Positions 9,007 through 18,694 of a stretch of 64,000 nucleotides of DNA are shown piece by piece. The translations under genes were made by a program, and so were the position numbers. Positions within the stretch are counted from its first letter, which is position 1. Every line of letters starts with the position of its first letter. The notes under the pieces are model-generated. The model was not told the DNA's origin and ran no database searches. It was given only the letters and a program-made list of their open reading frames with translations. The stretch is from Natrinema caseinilyticum (lineage in GTDB: Archaea; Halobacteriota; Halobacteria; Halobacteriales; Natrialbaceae), in NCBI RefSeq assembly GCF_024227435.1, contig NZ_CP100446.1, positions 620,001 through 684,000 of the forward strand. Direction: 5' to 3'.

Positions 9007-9591
9007 ATGAGCGAATACGGGTGTAAAGTATGCCGAATATTAGACGAATATGGTATGAAGAGATATGAGGAGCAATTGCTCGAACAGTGGCAGGCGGACC
9101 CGCCCCAACGGAAGGGGTATCGACAACTCGCCGAGTGGTTCAACACGCTTATGCTGCGCCGCGAAATGGACCGCGCGGGCCTCTCGACGCTGGGAGACGA
9201 GGCCGAATCGAAGTACGAACGGCTCCGTGCGGACGAGACGATCGCAGAGGAAGTTGCGACGGAACTGGCCAACGCCGGAGTCCCGATCGATCGACTACGG
9301 AACGACTTCGTGTCCTATGGCGTGATCCGGACCCACCTGAAAGAGTGTCTGGACTCCGACGTCGAACTCTCGAGCGGCGAGTGGGAACAGGACGCGATCG
9401 AAATCGCCCGGGATCACGCCGGTTCGAAGATTTCGGAGGCCGTCCGATCGCTCACGAATAAAGGTCAATTGACCGCCAGCGGTGATATCGCCGTGTCCGT
9501 CACCGCGGAACTCGAATGCGAAAACTGTCACGCCCGCGTCCCCGCAGACCGAGCGATCCGTCGCGGCTACGTTTGTCGTTGTGAGGAATAA
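9007..9591 (+). CDS. rdfA: Rod-determining factor RdfA-like protein
   Basis: A 194-residue haloarchaeal protein beginning MSEYGCKVCRILDEYGM, containing GYRQLAEWFNTLMLRREMDR in the first third and ending in a Cys-rich segment (CENCHARVPADRAIRRGYVC). Proteins of this family include RdfA of Haloferax volcanii, which is needed for rod-shaped cells. The biochemical activity is unknown, but the N- and C-terminal CxxC/CxC groups could bind zinc. Its stop codon is followed after 2 nt by the SMC-like gene, so the two are translationally coupled partners. In this setting it may be one of several rdfA paralogs carried by accessory replicons. Confidence 0.85.
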   Translation: MSEYGCKVCRILDEYGMKRYEEQLLEQWQADPPQRKGYRQLAEWFNTLMLRREMDRAGLSTLGDEAESKYERLRADETIAEEVATELANAGVPIDRLRNDFVSYGVIRTHLKECLDSDVELSSGEWEQDAIEIARDHAGSKISEAVRSLTNKGQLTASGDIAVSVTAELECENCHARVPADRAIRRGYVCRCEE

Positions 9592-9593
9592 CA

Positions 9594-11447
9594 ATGTCTG
9601 ATCGAACGCTTCACCTCGAACTCGAAAACATCGGTGGCATCGAACGGGAAGAGATCTCGATTACCGAGGGGGCTACCTTCATCCAGGGGCCCAACGCGGC
9701 GAACAAGAGTTCGCTGCTCAAGGGCCTCCTCTTCGCCCTCGGCGCCAGGACGGTTCCGATCCGAAGCGGAGCCGACGAGGCGCGTGCAACGCTCTCAGTC
9801 GGCGACCGGCGCGTCGAACGCGTCGCCCGCCGGACCGACGCCGGCGTCGAGACGAGCGGCGAGGCCTGGATCAGCGATTCCGACGACGTCACCCTCCTCG
9901 AGCGGTTCGCGGCGTTACTGGAGACGAACTCCCTCAGAAGCGCCGTCGCACGCAACGAAGACGTCGAGACGTTACTGAAAGAACCGATGGACATCGAAGC
10001 GCTTGAGGAGAAACGCTCGGCGAAGATGCGCCGAAAACGAGAGTTCACCGCCGACGTGGAATCGGCCGGCGACGTCGACGAGCGCCTCGGAGACCGCGAA
10101 CGCGAACTCGCGGAAAAGCGCGACCGACTCGACGAACTCGAGACGACCCTCGAGGAACTCTACGACGAGCAGGACGCGAGTAGCACCGATGATGACGATG
10201 GCCTTCAGGAACTCCGCGACGAGCGAGCCGACCTCCGTTCGGACGAAACCGATCACGAGGCACAGATCGAGCAGTTGGAAAGCGCTATCGACCGGCTCGA
10301 GGAGCGGAAAACCGAGATCGAATCCGACATCGAATCGACGCGGGAGACCGTCGAATCGAACGACCTCGAGCGCCTTGAGCGCGAACGCGAGAGCGTCCGG
10401 TCCGAACTCGACGACGTAACGCGACGGCTCGACGTCTTGCAGTCGGTCCTGACCGCGAACCGGGAGATGCTCGATTCCGAGTTCACCGGCGCGCTCGGCC
10501 ACGACACCGGGCTGATGGGCGACGAGGTGACCTGCTGGGCCTGCGGTCGCTCCGCCCCCCTCGAGGAGTTCGACGAGACGGTCGACGAACTGACGGAGCT
10601 CGTCAAAGATGACAAACGACGAAAGCGGGAGCGCGAACCGGAGATCGAGGAACTCACCGAGCAAATCGAGGAGGTCAGGCGGTCGGAAACGGAACTACAG
10701 GAACTCGAATCGGAGATGCGAGACGTCGAGCAGAAGCTGGCGAGTCGGCGTGACTCGCTCGACGACCGGCAGAGCCAGCTCCGGACCGTTCGCGACCGAC
10801 TCGACGAACTCGACGACGGGATCGCCCAGCGGGCGGCCGATCAGCGCTCCGAGCAGTCGGCGCTCACCGAGGAGATCGAGGAGACGCGCGTCGAAATCCA
10901 GACGCTCCGGCGGGAGATCGAGCGGCTCGAAGGCACGTGTGAATCGCTTCGAGAGACGCAGGGGGAAATCGAACGAAAACGCGACGAGATCGAGGAGTTG
11001 ACGGACGAGATCACGGCGCTGACCGATCGGATCGAAAACCTCGAGAGCGAACTCCGAGAGGTGTTCAACGGGACGATGGACGAACTATTGGACGCGCTCG
11101 AGTTCGAGCGGATCGAGCGCGTGTGGCTCGACGGCGAGTTTGAGCTCGTGATCGCCCGGGAAGTCGACGGACGGACCCAGCAGGACTCCCTCGACCACCT
11201 CGCCGAGAGCGAGCGGGAGATGGTCGGGCTCGTGCTCGCGCTGGCCGGTTTCGTCACGTACGACGTCGCTGACATCACGCCGGTGCTGGTCCTGGACTCG
11301 CTGGGCGCGTTCGACGCGGAACGGACGCGGAGGTTGGTCGACCACTTCGCCGACGAAACCGACTATCTGGTTGCGACGGCTCATCCGGAATCCGCCGTCG
11401 ACGCGACGTTCGACACGATCACGTTCGAACCGCCCGTTCAGGGATAG
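9594..11447 (+). CDS. Archaea-specific SMC-related ATPase
   Basis: A 617-residue protein with the layout of a short SMC/Rad50 protein. There is an N-terminal Walker A region IQGPNAANKSSLLKG (residues 30-44), a long charged coiled coil with a mid-coil CWACGR (Cys314/Cys317, zinc-hook-like), and a second coil. The C-terminal ATPase half has LAESEREMVGLVLALAGF in the place of the ABC signature and VLVLDSLGAFD (Asp568) as Walker B. The P-loop is NKS rather than GKS/T, and the Walker B Asp is followed by Ser instead of the catalytic Glu. ATP may therefore be bound but hydrolysed poorly. It follows rdfA with 2 nt spacing and is the usual partner of that gene. The role is probably structural or DNA-organising; this is inference. 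Confidence 0.86.
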   Translation: MSDRTLHLELENIGGIEREEISITEGATFIQGPNAANKSSLLKGLLFALGARTVPIRSGADEARATLSVGDRRVERVARRTDAGVETSGEAWISDSDDVTLLERFAALLETNSLRSAVARNEDVETLLKEPMDIEALEEKRSAKMRRKREFTADVESAGDVDERLGDRERELAEKRDRLDELETTLEELYDEQDASSTDDDDGLQELRDERADLRSDETDHEAQIEQLESAIDRLEERKTEIESDIESTRETVESNDLERLERERESVRSELDDVTRRLDVLQSVLTANREMLDSEFTGALGHDTGLMGDEVTCWACGRSAPLEEFDETVDELTELVKDDKRRKREREPEIEELTEQIEEVRRSETELQELESEMRDVEQKLASRRDSLDDRQSQLRTVRDRLDELDDGIAQRAADQRSEQSALTEEIEETRVEIQTLRREIERLEGTCESLRETQGEIERKRDEIEELTDEITALTDRIENLESELREVFNGTMDELLDALEFERIERVWLDGEFELVIAREVDGRTQQDSLDHLAESEREMVGLVLALAGFVTYDVADITPVLVLDSLGAFDAERTRRLVDHFADETDYLVATAHPESAVDATFDTITFEPPVQG

Positions 11448-11539
11448 TCAGACACCACAACTATTTTAAGTTTAACTGACCAGAACATAGCTAGCGTTTT
11501 CCTCACTGAAACCGCTGAAAGCCGCGTTCATAGAACTAC

Positions 11540-12025
11540 TCAATAAACAGGGAGGTAATTTCTTATGTTTACGGCGCGGTCGGTTTCGATGAAGTGATCC
11601 ATCTCTGCCACCGGATCGATCCCCCTGACCTGAACGAGTAAGTCGTCTATTTCGACGTTCGATTTCGCGGTGGCGATCGCGTACAGATCGACGGTACCGA
11701 AGCCCTCCGCGACGAACCAGAAGTCCATGTCCGACATCGCGTCGAAGACGTCCTGTTTCGCCCCGGGTTCGTCGGCAGTTCGAACCGTCACGAGGATGAT
11801 CTCCCAGCTGTTTCGCTCCGGACGAGGCAGGAAGAAGCTCGTCATGTTTTCGAGCAGCGACGTCACCCGTCGGCGAACGCCCTCGCTGCTCATGTCGATG
11901 TCGTGTTCGGCGAGTTCGTCCGCGATATCCGCGTACGGGCTCCGCGGGTCGTTCGCCAGTATCTCGAGGATACGTCGATCGATTTCGTCCAGTTCGAGAA
12001 GGTCGTCGCAGGAGCCGTCTGACAT
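11540..12025 (-). CDS. Lrp/AsnC-like transcriptional regulator
   Basis: A 161-residue protein. The N-terminal helix-turn-helix reads LDEIDRRILEILANDPRSPY through ADELAEHDIDMSSEGVRRRV, the classical AsnC-type winged-helix pattern. The second half (EIILVTVRTADEPGAKQDVF, FVAEGFGTVDLYAIATAKS) resembles a RAM/ACT-like effector domain. Lrp-type proteins sense amino acids or other small metabolites. The target is unknown. It is flanked by the SMC-like gene (convergent) and an acyl-CoA dehydrogenase on the same strand, so control of local acyl-CoA genes is plausible but unproven. Confidence 0.82.
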   Translation of the reverse strand: MSDGSCDDLLELDEIDRRILEILANDPRSPYADIADELAEHDIDMSSEGVRRRVTSLLENMTSFFLPRPERNSWEIILVTVRTADEPGAKQDVFDAMSDMDFWFVAEGFGTVDLYAIATAKSNVEIDDLLVQVRGIDPVAEMDHFIETDRAVNIRNYLPVY

Positions 12026-12245
12026 GCCCGAGTGATTCGACTACAACCTCTTAAACTCTCGCGGTGGACCGGGGTCGGCGGACAGCGGTTCCCTCGTCGG
12101 GAAAGCCGTTCGAATACGGCCGAAGCAGTTTCATCGTTTCGGTAACACCGTCGACTCGGCCCTGCGCGAGAGCGAAACGACGATTGCGCCCCGGATATCG
12201 TTCTCGATTACGACAGGTACTCACTGAATCCCGTGATAGTCGACC

Positions 12246-13469
12246 TCACTTGAGGAGACCGTTCTGCTTGGCGATCGTATTGAGTTGGAGTTCGTCGGTC
12301 CCTTCGACGATGCGGAGGAGCCGCGCGTAGTTGAGGTGGTCCATGAAGCCGTACTCTTCGCTGAGTCCGTTTCCACCGTGGATCTGAACGGCAGCGTCCG
12401 CGGCGTTCCAGTACGTCTGCGTCGCGAGCCACTTGAAGATCGACGTGTCTTCGACGACCGAGCGGTCCCGATCCATCGCCCATGCACAGCGGAGTCCGGC
12501 TGAATCGGCCGCGTAGTGGTTCGCCTGACCGCGAGCGACTTTCGAGGAGATCTGCTGGAAGTTCCCGATGGGCTGGCCGAAGGCATCGCGCTCCTGCGCG
12601 TACTCGGCCGCTCGATCCAACACGTAGCCCGCGAGCCCGACGGCCTGTGCGCCGAGTTCTAGCCGGCCGAGCGAGAGGAAGTCCATCGCAGCGTAGAAGG
12701 CGTCGCCGACCTCGCCCAGAACGCGATCGTTCGGGAGACGGACGTCGTCGAAGCGGAGTTCCGCCTGCTGACCGAGCTGTGCCGGCGTGTTGTTGATCGA
12801 GCCGAGTTCCCACTCGTCTTCCTCGACGATGAAGCAGGTGATCCCGCCGTAGCGCCCGGCTTCGTCCGGCGGCGACGTCCGTGCGAAGACCTGTGCGAAG
12901 TCGGCGTACGGCGCGTTCGTGATCCACTGCTTCTGTCCGTTGAGTATCCACTCGTCGCCGTCCCGCTCGGCCGACGTCTGCATCGCGGGCGAATCCGAGC
13001 CCGCCGTCGGCTCCGTCTGTGCGAACGCCGTCGACTGCTCGCCGCGGACGACGGGTTCGACGTACTCGTCGCGCTGGTCCTCGTCCGCGAGCAGCAACAG
13101 CGGCTTCGGCCCTTCCGGACCCGCCAGCACGTGCTCGTTCAGTCCGCGACCCCTGGAGAAGACGTGCGTGATCGCGCGGTACCACGTCACCATCGACACG
13201 TCGGATCCGCCGACGTCTTCGGGCATGTTCATCGCGTAGAAGCCCGCGTCGGCCGACTTCTTCCGAACCGTCTCGATGAGATTGAGGTACTCGTCCGTGA
13301 GCCGTCCGTCGTTTTCGTGACCGAGCCTGGGATTCGTGAGGAGGGCTTCGTGTTCGTCCTCGAGCGGTTCGATCTCCTGTTCGGTGAACTGATCGAGGCT
13401 CTCGAGGATCAGTTCGGTTTCGTCGTCCATTTCGAAAGAGACGCTGCTCTCGGTGTGAGATGCACACAT
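12246..13469 (-). CDS. Acyl-CoA dehydrogenase
   Basis: About 407 residues from the ATG at 13469; an internal ATG at 13430 (MDDETELILESLDQF) gives 394 residues and may be the real start. The flavin/substrate blocks AFAQTEPTAGSDSPAM, WILNGQKQWITNAPYADFAQ, RDAFGQPIGNFQQI and AVQIHGGNGLSEEYGF are all present. The catalytic base lies in RIVEGTDELQLNTIA. This would introduce a 2,3-double bond into an acyl-CoA using FAD and pass electrons to an electron-transfer flavoprotein. The chain-length preference cannot be read. Monocistronic in appearance, downstream of nothing obvious on its strand. Confidence 0.9.
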   Translation of the reverse strand: MCASHTESSVSFEMDDETELILESLDQFTEQEIEPLEDEHEALLTNPRLGHENDGRLTDEYLNLIETVRKKSADAGFYAMNMPEDVGGSDVSMVTWYRAITHVFSRGRGLNEHVLAGPEGPKPLLLLADEDQRDEYVEPVVRGEQSTAFAQTEPTAGSDSPAMQTSAERDGDEWILNGQKQWITNAPYADFAQVFARTSPPDEAGRYGGITCFIVEEDEWELGSINNTPAQLGQQAELRFDDVRLPNDRVLGEVGDAFYAAMDFLSLGRLELGAQAVGLAGYVLDRAAEYAQERDAFGQPIGNFQQISSKVARGQANHYAADSAGLRCAWAMDRDRSVVEDTSIFKWLATQTYWNAADAAVQIHGGNGLSEEYGFMDHLNYARLLRIVEGTDELQLNTIAKQNGLLK

Positions 13470-14152
13470 TGTGGTATGTAACGAGCGTACTGTAGAAGTG
13501 AAATAGCTTCGGGTCACTAGTATTAGATTGAGGGACGGACGCAGACTCGACGAGAGAGAGAGCGATCACGACGATATGTTGAAGTGATAACGGCGCCGGA
13601 AAATCGGAAGTCCGTCCTCACCGCTGTAGTTTCAGACACGTGGGTTGGACAGTGAGAATTGATAGGAAAGAGGCGAAAACATGTCTAGCCGGTTCATCAA
13701 CGGAGCGAGCCGTGATAGCGAGGTCTATCCGTGGATTACGTGCTAGCCGGTCGCCACCGACGTGTTTCTGTTATCTTCTACGGCGTGCTTCCGGCGACTA
13801 TGGACCCTCTATCGTACGTGCATACTTCGCAACACGATGATCGGTGAATACCACCATACGGAAAATTTCTATAACACCCTTCGTTCGTTATTATATTCTG
13901 CTACCCAGATAGTGTTATATGTTACCAAATCAACGGCCTGAATACGGCGAAATGATCTGATTTGTAATGCAGAAGCAGGCGAAAAAGGCGGTCAGAAGGC
14001 GATTGGGGCCGATTCGACAGTGGATTCCGTCCATGACCACAACATACTTTACATTAAATCGATAGGTTCGAGACCATTGAGCTAGTCCCTGGTCGATTAA
14101 CGTACGCTGGGCGGCCAAAACACATATACGTTCCCTCGCCGACCGCTTCGGC
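13470..14152. other. Gap without a supported gene
   Basis: This 683-bp gap is AT-rich between about 13840 and 13970. A 32-codon frame (ATG 13967 to stop 14065, MQKQAKKAVRRRLGP) is very basic, unlike haloarchaeal proteins, and matches nothing I know. A TATA-like CACATATACG at 14121-14130 sits 22-32 nt before the MaoC start and probably drives that gene. No RNA gene or repeat was seen. Confidence 0.4.
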
Positions 14153-14623
14153 ATGGCTGTCGATGGAGCGAAATTCTTCGGCGATTTCGAGGAAGGCGAA
14201 TCAGTGACGACGGCGACGCGGACGATGACGGAAGCGGATCTCGTCAACTTTTGTTCGCTCACCGGAGACTGGAACCAGCTCCACTCGAGCGAACCATTCG
14301 CCCGCGAGTCCCACATGGAACGGCGCGTCTTCGCTGCGCCGCAGGTTTTCTCCTACGCGATCGGTCTCGTCGGCCGGACGAATATCTTCGAAGGGACGGT
14401 CAAGGCAATCCTCGGGTTTGACGGCTTTACCTTTCACGTACCCGTCCATCCGGGCGACACCATTCACGTCGTCGCGACCGTCGCAGAGAAGGCAGAATCG
14501 GGATCGCAGTTCGCGGACAACGCGGGGCGAATCACGATGACCTACGACATCCGGAATACGGACGACGAGACGGTCGGTATCGGCGACCTCGATCTACTGG
14601 TGTTCAAGAAACCGGACGAGTGA
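14153..14623 (+). CDS. MaoC-type (R)-hydratase
   Basis: A 156-residue single hotdog MaoC protein. FCSLTGDWNQLHSSEPFARE carries the hydratase Asp-x-Asn-x-x-His motif, and RVFAAPQVFSYAIGLV, FTFHVPVHPGDTIHVVATV complete the fold. Such enzymes hydrate trans-2-enoyl-CoA to (R)-3-hydroxyacyl-CoA in beta-oxidation variants or polyhydroxyalkanoate metabolism. The SDR 163 bp downstream could oxidise the product, so the two plausibly form successive steps. A TATA-like element at 14121-14130 implies a nearly leaderless mRNA. Confidence 0.88.
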   Translation: MAVDGAKFFGDFEEGESVTTATRTMTEADLVNFCSLTGDWNQLHSSEPFARESHMERRVFAAPQVFSYAIGLVGRTNIFEGTVKAILGFDGFTFHVPVHPGDTIHVVATVAEKAESGSQFADNAGRITMTYDIRNTDDETVGIGDLDLLVFKKPDE

Positions 14624-14786
14624 AAGCGAGTCGCAGAGGGGTGACGAGCGTAGCGGCGGACGGCGACCGTCCCGTGGTGTCGCCTGATCCGAGCGGCGTT
14701 CACCTGAAAATTTAAATATTATTTTCCAGTTCTATGGAGTGGATGAGCGTATTAGGACCAACAGTACGACCGGGGATACGTGATCT

Positions 14787-15566
14787 ATGACGACCGAACA
14801 GTTCAGCGTCGCTCGGAAGACTGTGATCGTAACGGGATCATCCCAGGGTATTGGCCGGACGATCGCACGCCAGTTCGCGGCCGACGGTGCGAACGTCGTC
14901 GTGACGTCGCGGGATGAATCGAAAGTCGAAACGATCGCCGCCGAGATCGCCGACGAGACGACCGACGGGGAGGCGATCGCCGTCGAGTGCGATGTGACCA
15001 ACCGTGATGAAGTGGACGCGCTAGTCGAGGCGACTGTCGAGGCGTTCGGAACCGTCGACGTCCTGATCAACAACGCGGGCGCGAGTTTCATGGCGGACTT
15101 CGACGAAATATCCGAAAACGGGTGGAGGACAATCGTCGACATCAACCTCCACGGAACGTTTCATTGCACCCAGGCGGTCGGACCGGTGATGCGGGAGAAC
15201 GGTGGCGGCGTCGTGATCAACGTTTCGAGCACCGCCGGCCAGAAGGGATCGCCCCGAATGACCCACTACAGCGCCGCGAAAGCGGGCGTGATAACGTTAA
15301 CGTCAACTCTAGCGTACGAGTGGGCGGAGGATGATATACGCGTCAACTGCATCGCCCCCGGGTTCGTAGCCACGCCCGGTGTCGCGTCCCAGATGGGCGT
15401 GGACGTCGACGACGTCGATCGGGACTCGGTCAGCAGGCGAATGGGGACACCCGAAGAGATAGCGGACCTCGCACAGTTCCTCGCGAGTCCGGCCTCCTCG
15501 TACCTCGTCGGGGAAACCGTCACGGCGAAGGGCGTCCCGAGGATCGAAGAGACCCATGAGGTTTAG
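14787..15566 (+). CDS. Short-chain dehydrogenase/reductase
   Basis: A 259-residue classical SDR. The NAD(P)-binding VIVTGSSQGIGRTIARQF is near residue 12, LINNAGASF is the NNAG motif, and the active site is formed by INVSSTAGQ and HYSAAKAG. It is related to the SDR at 46232-47020, which has the same core blocks (GASFxxxFxE, W+TIVDINL). Function is probably 3-hydroxyacyl-CoA or 3-oxoacyl-CoA oxidoreduction, consistent with MaoC upstream and acyl-CoA ligase remains downstream. A TTTAAATATT at 14711-14720 may be its TATA box, giving a leader of roughly 45 nt. Confidence 0.88.
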   Translation: MTTEQFSVARKTVIVTGSSQGIGRTIARQFAADGANVVVTSRDESKVETIAAEIADETTDGEAIAVECDVTNRDEVDALVEATVEAFGTVDVLINNAGASFMADFDEISENGWRTIVDINLHGTFHCTQAVGPVMRENGGGVVINVSSTAGQKGSPRMTHYSAAKAGVITLTSTLAYEWAEDDIRVNCIAPGFVATPGVASQMGVDVDDVDRDSVSRRMGTPEEIADLAQFLASPASSYLVGETVTAKGVPRIEETHEV

Positions 15567-15731
15567 CCGACCGTCTTGAGCGCGGGGTTGCGACCGCCGC
15601 GACCGGAGATCAATGGCGGAATCGTTCTTGTTTCCGCCGCCGGTCGTGGTCGACGGGATAGTTGTGGTACTCCTTCCGCATAGTGGTAGTTTTGCCAAAG
15701 GATAAGATAGCAATCGCCGTTAGGTAGGACT

Positions 15732-17320
15732 ATGATGGGCGTTCAGTTCACCTTCGATCGGCTACTCGGTCGGGCGATTGACCTCTTCCCGGATCGAAAT
15801 ATTGTCAGCAAAATGCCCAACGGTAGCGTCCACCGGTACACGTACGCGGATGCTGCAGCTCGGATCAGCCGGCTCGCACACGCCCTCAACGATCATCGGC
15901 GTCGAGTGGTGCGAACGGATCGCCGTCAGTGCCGTTAACCACTACCGACACTTCGAACTGAACTTCGCTCCGAGCTGTACCAGACGAAGTATCCACATGT
16001 GTAATATGCGGCTTCCCGACGAGCACTTCCAGTTCATCATCAACGACGCGGTGGACAAAGTCCTGTTCGTCGACCCGCGTCTCATCGAGAAGGTTGAGGC
16101 CATCGCGGATCAGCTGGGACCGTCGAACAGGTCGTCGTGTTGGACGACGAAGTCCCGGAGACGGACCTCGAAACGGTGCTCTTACCAGGAGTTGCTCGGC
16201 GGACAGCCCAAAACCTACGACTGGCTCAAGCTTAACGAGGAATGTGCTACACGTCCGGGACGACAGGTAAACCGAAAGGCATCGCCTACTCACATCGGGC
16301 GGTGTACCTCCACAGCATGATGGTCGGTCACACCGATGCCCACCAGTGTCGAGCGACAACGTGGTGATGCCGGTCGTCCCGATATTCCATGCGAACGGGT
16401 GGGGCTTCTCGTACGCGGCGACGTTTGTCGGCGCCAAACAGGTGTTCCCGAGCGTCCACACGGACCCGAAAGACATCGCGGAACCGATCATCGCCGAGGA
16501 CGTCACGACCTCGGCGGCCGTGCCGACGATCTGGCTCGAGATGGCGAACTACCTCAACGAGCATCCCGGGATGGACATCGCCAACATCGATCGCCTACTC
16601 GTCTGCGGCAGCGCGCCGCTGGAATCGTTGATCCGCAAGTACGACCAGGAGTGTGACGCGCCCATCCTCCAGGGCAGGGGTATGACGGAGACGACACCTG
16701 CTGGAACTATCAGTCAGCCCTGTGCGGAACTCGAAAATGCGATGCGAACGTTCGGTACGAGTATCAGGCGAAAGCTGGACTGCCAGTTCCCGGCATTCAA
16801 CCCCGAATTCGGAATGAAGAGAGTGAGAGAAAGTGCCGCGTGACGGCGAGTAGATGGGCGAAGTGGAAGTCTGCGGACCGTGGGTCCTCGACTAGTACCA
16901 CGACCGTCCCGAGGAGACCGCCGCCTCGTTCACCGACGATGGGTAGTTCAAGACCGGCGATATCGCCACGCAGGACGAGCTGGGATACGTTGACATCGTC
17001 AACCGGAAGAAAGACGTCATCAAGAGTAGCGGGAAGTGGATCTCATCGGTCGAACTTGAGAACGAGCTGATGAGCCACGAGGCGGTGATCGAGGCGACCG
17101 TGATCGCAGTCCCCACGAGAAATGGCAGGAACGACCCCTAGCTTGCGTCGTCACCGCCGACGAGTTCCGAGACCACCTCGGCGAGCGGTTCCCGAAGTGG
17201 TGGCTCCCGGACGCGATCGGGTTCGCCGGCGAAATTCCTCGTACGAGTACCGGCAAATTCGACAAGATGGAGCTTCGAGAGCGATTCGACGAGACCGTTC
17301 TCGAGGAAGCCCAGCGGTAG
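15732..17320 (+). pseudogene. Decayed long-chain-type acyl-CoA ligase (FadD-like)
   Basis: Collinear fragments of one ANL ligase run through all three frames. The order is FTFDRLLGRAIDLFPDRN at 15744, RLPDEHFQFIINDAVDKVLF near 16012, the A3 motif [18 protein letters not shown] near 16243, VPIFHANGWGFSYAATFVGA near 16380, LQGRGMTETTP near 16670, KTGDIATQDELGYVDIVNRK near 16950, and a C-terminal PRTSTGKFDKMELRERF ending with the stop at 17320. Several frameshifts and at least two in-frame TAG codons (about 16893 and 16945) separate them. The expected intact product would be about 530-545 residues. This is clear neutral decay rather than a single sequencing error. Confidence 0.9.
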
Positions 17321-17446
17321 CGCCACCGTGCCGCCCGTAGGTTACCGACCGCGGTCGGAATCGCTCCTCTCACCGGGTTCGTGACGGCCGCCCTGATTCG
17401 CCCGGCGGGTGGGTGGGTTTAAGCCGCTGGCCGTGAGACTCGGGGT

Positions 17447-18613
17447 ATGGAACTCGACGGCATCAGGATCGTCGATCTGACACGGTTACTTCCAGGCCCG
17501 TACGCCACCCAACTGCTCGCGGACATGGGGGCCGAGGTGATCAAAGTTGAGGACCCAAACGTCGGAGACTACGCGCGGTTCACCGAACCGATGGCACCCA
17601 ACGACGTCGGGGCTGTCTTCTCGGCCGTCAACCGCGGTAAGAAGAGCGTGACGATCGACCTCAAGGACGACGCCGGGCTTGAGGCCTTCTACGAACTGAT
17701 CGCGGACGCCGACGCCGTGATCGAGCAGTTCCGACCCGGCGTCGCCGAGCGACTCGAGGTGGGATACGAGTCCGTCCGCGAACACAACCCCGACGTCGTC
17801 TACTGTTCGCTCTCTGGGTACGGGCAGGACGGTCCCTACCGGAACCGAGTCGGCCACGACCTCAACTACGCGAGCGTAGCGGGGCTCGTCGACATGACCC
17901 GCGAGGACGAGGACGAGAAACCCGCGATCCCCGGCTACCCGATCGGCGACATGGCAGGCGGTACGTTCGCGGCCCTCAGCGTCGTGAGTTCTCTGCTGAG
18001 TCGGGCGCTGGGGAACGAGGCCGGGAACTACGTCGACGTCTCCATGACGGAGGCCGTACTCTCGTTCTCCCAAGCGGTTGCGCCGCTCGCCCTGTACGGC
18101 GGCGATCCACGCCCTGGCGAAACTGAACTGACCGGGACGTATCCCTGCTACGACGTCTACAGGACCGCGGATGATCGGTTCGTCTCGATCGCCGCGCTCG
18201 AGCCAAAATTCTGGGAGATCCTGTGTACCGAACTCGACCGGGAGGAGTTGATCGAAAATCACCGCGCGGAGGACGAAGCGACGCGGGCCGCGGTCCGGGA
18301 GACGCTCGCCGAGACCTTTCGCTCGAAGACCCAGTCGGAGTGGGAAGACGAACTCGGCGAGACAGACGCGATGTTCGCGCCGGTACGGACTCCACGCGAG
18401 GCCGTGAATGACCCCCAGATCCGGAGTCGGGAGATCGTAACGGACGCCGACGGACCGATGCCGCGGATTGGGTTCCCCGCCGCGTCGCGCCACGGACTCG
18501 CCGGGAGCGGGGACGACGTCCCGGAAATGGGCGAACACACCGCGGAGGTACTCGAGGCAGTCGGCGTCGACGAAGACGCGATCGACGAGTTGCGGGCGCG
18601 GGACGTCGTGTAA
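17447..18613 (+). CDS. CaiB/BaiF family CoA-transferase (class III)
   Basis: A 388-residue protein with MELDGIRIVDLTRLLPGPYA and ADMGAEVIKVEDPNVGDYAR at the N-terminus, and the active-site aspartate in YPIGDMAGG (Asp168). YRTADDRFVSIAALEPKFW and FAPVRTPREAVNDPQIRSR near the C-terminus are standard for family III CoA-transferases. These move CoA between carboxylates without ATP, or act as racemases (alpha-methylacyl-CoA racemase subgroup), which is an alternative here. A TATA-like GTTTAAGCCG at 17417-17426 lies 21-30 nt before the ATG. It follows the dead ligase and may have made it redundant. Confidence 0.88.
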   Translation: MELDGIRIVDLTRLLPGPYATQLLADMGAEVIKVEDPNVGDYARFTEPMAPNDVGAVFSAVNRGKKSVTIDLKDDAGLEAFYELIADADAVIEQFRPGVAERLEVGYESVREHNPDVVYCSLSGYGQDGPYRNRVGHDLNYASVAGLVDMTREDEDEKPAIPGYPIGDMAGGTFAALSVVSSLLSRALGNEAGNYVDVSMTEAVLSFSQAVAPLALYGGDPRPGETELTGTYPCYDVYRTADDRFVSIAALEPKFWEILCTELDREELIENHRAEDEATRAAVRETLAETFRSKTQSEWEDELGETDAMFAPVRTPREAVNDPQIRSREIVTDADGPMPRIGFPAASRHGLAGSGDDVPEMGEHTAEVLEAVGVDEDAIDELRARDVV

Positions 18614-18694
18614 GGACTGTTTTGGGACGAGAGAGCGAAACCCGATCACCCTTCCCATAGATTTAATGCCACTATCGGTATATGGTGCCGTGTC

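Noticed and set aside
9972-10664. A 230-codon minus-strand frame inside the SMC-like gene
   Set aside because: Shadow of coiled-coil codons (Leu/Glu/Arg on the sense strand produce hydrophobic antisense runs).
12208-13569. A 453-codon minus-strand frame overlapping the acyl-CoA dehydrogenase
   Set aside because: It is the +1 shadow of the dehydrogenase; Arg-rich composition is not haloarchaeal and no domain is present.
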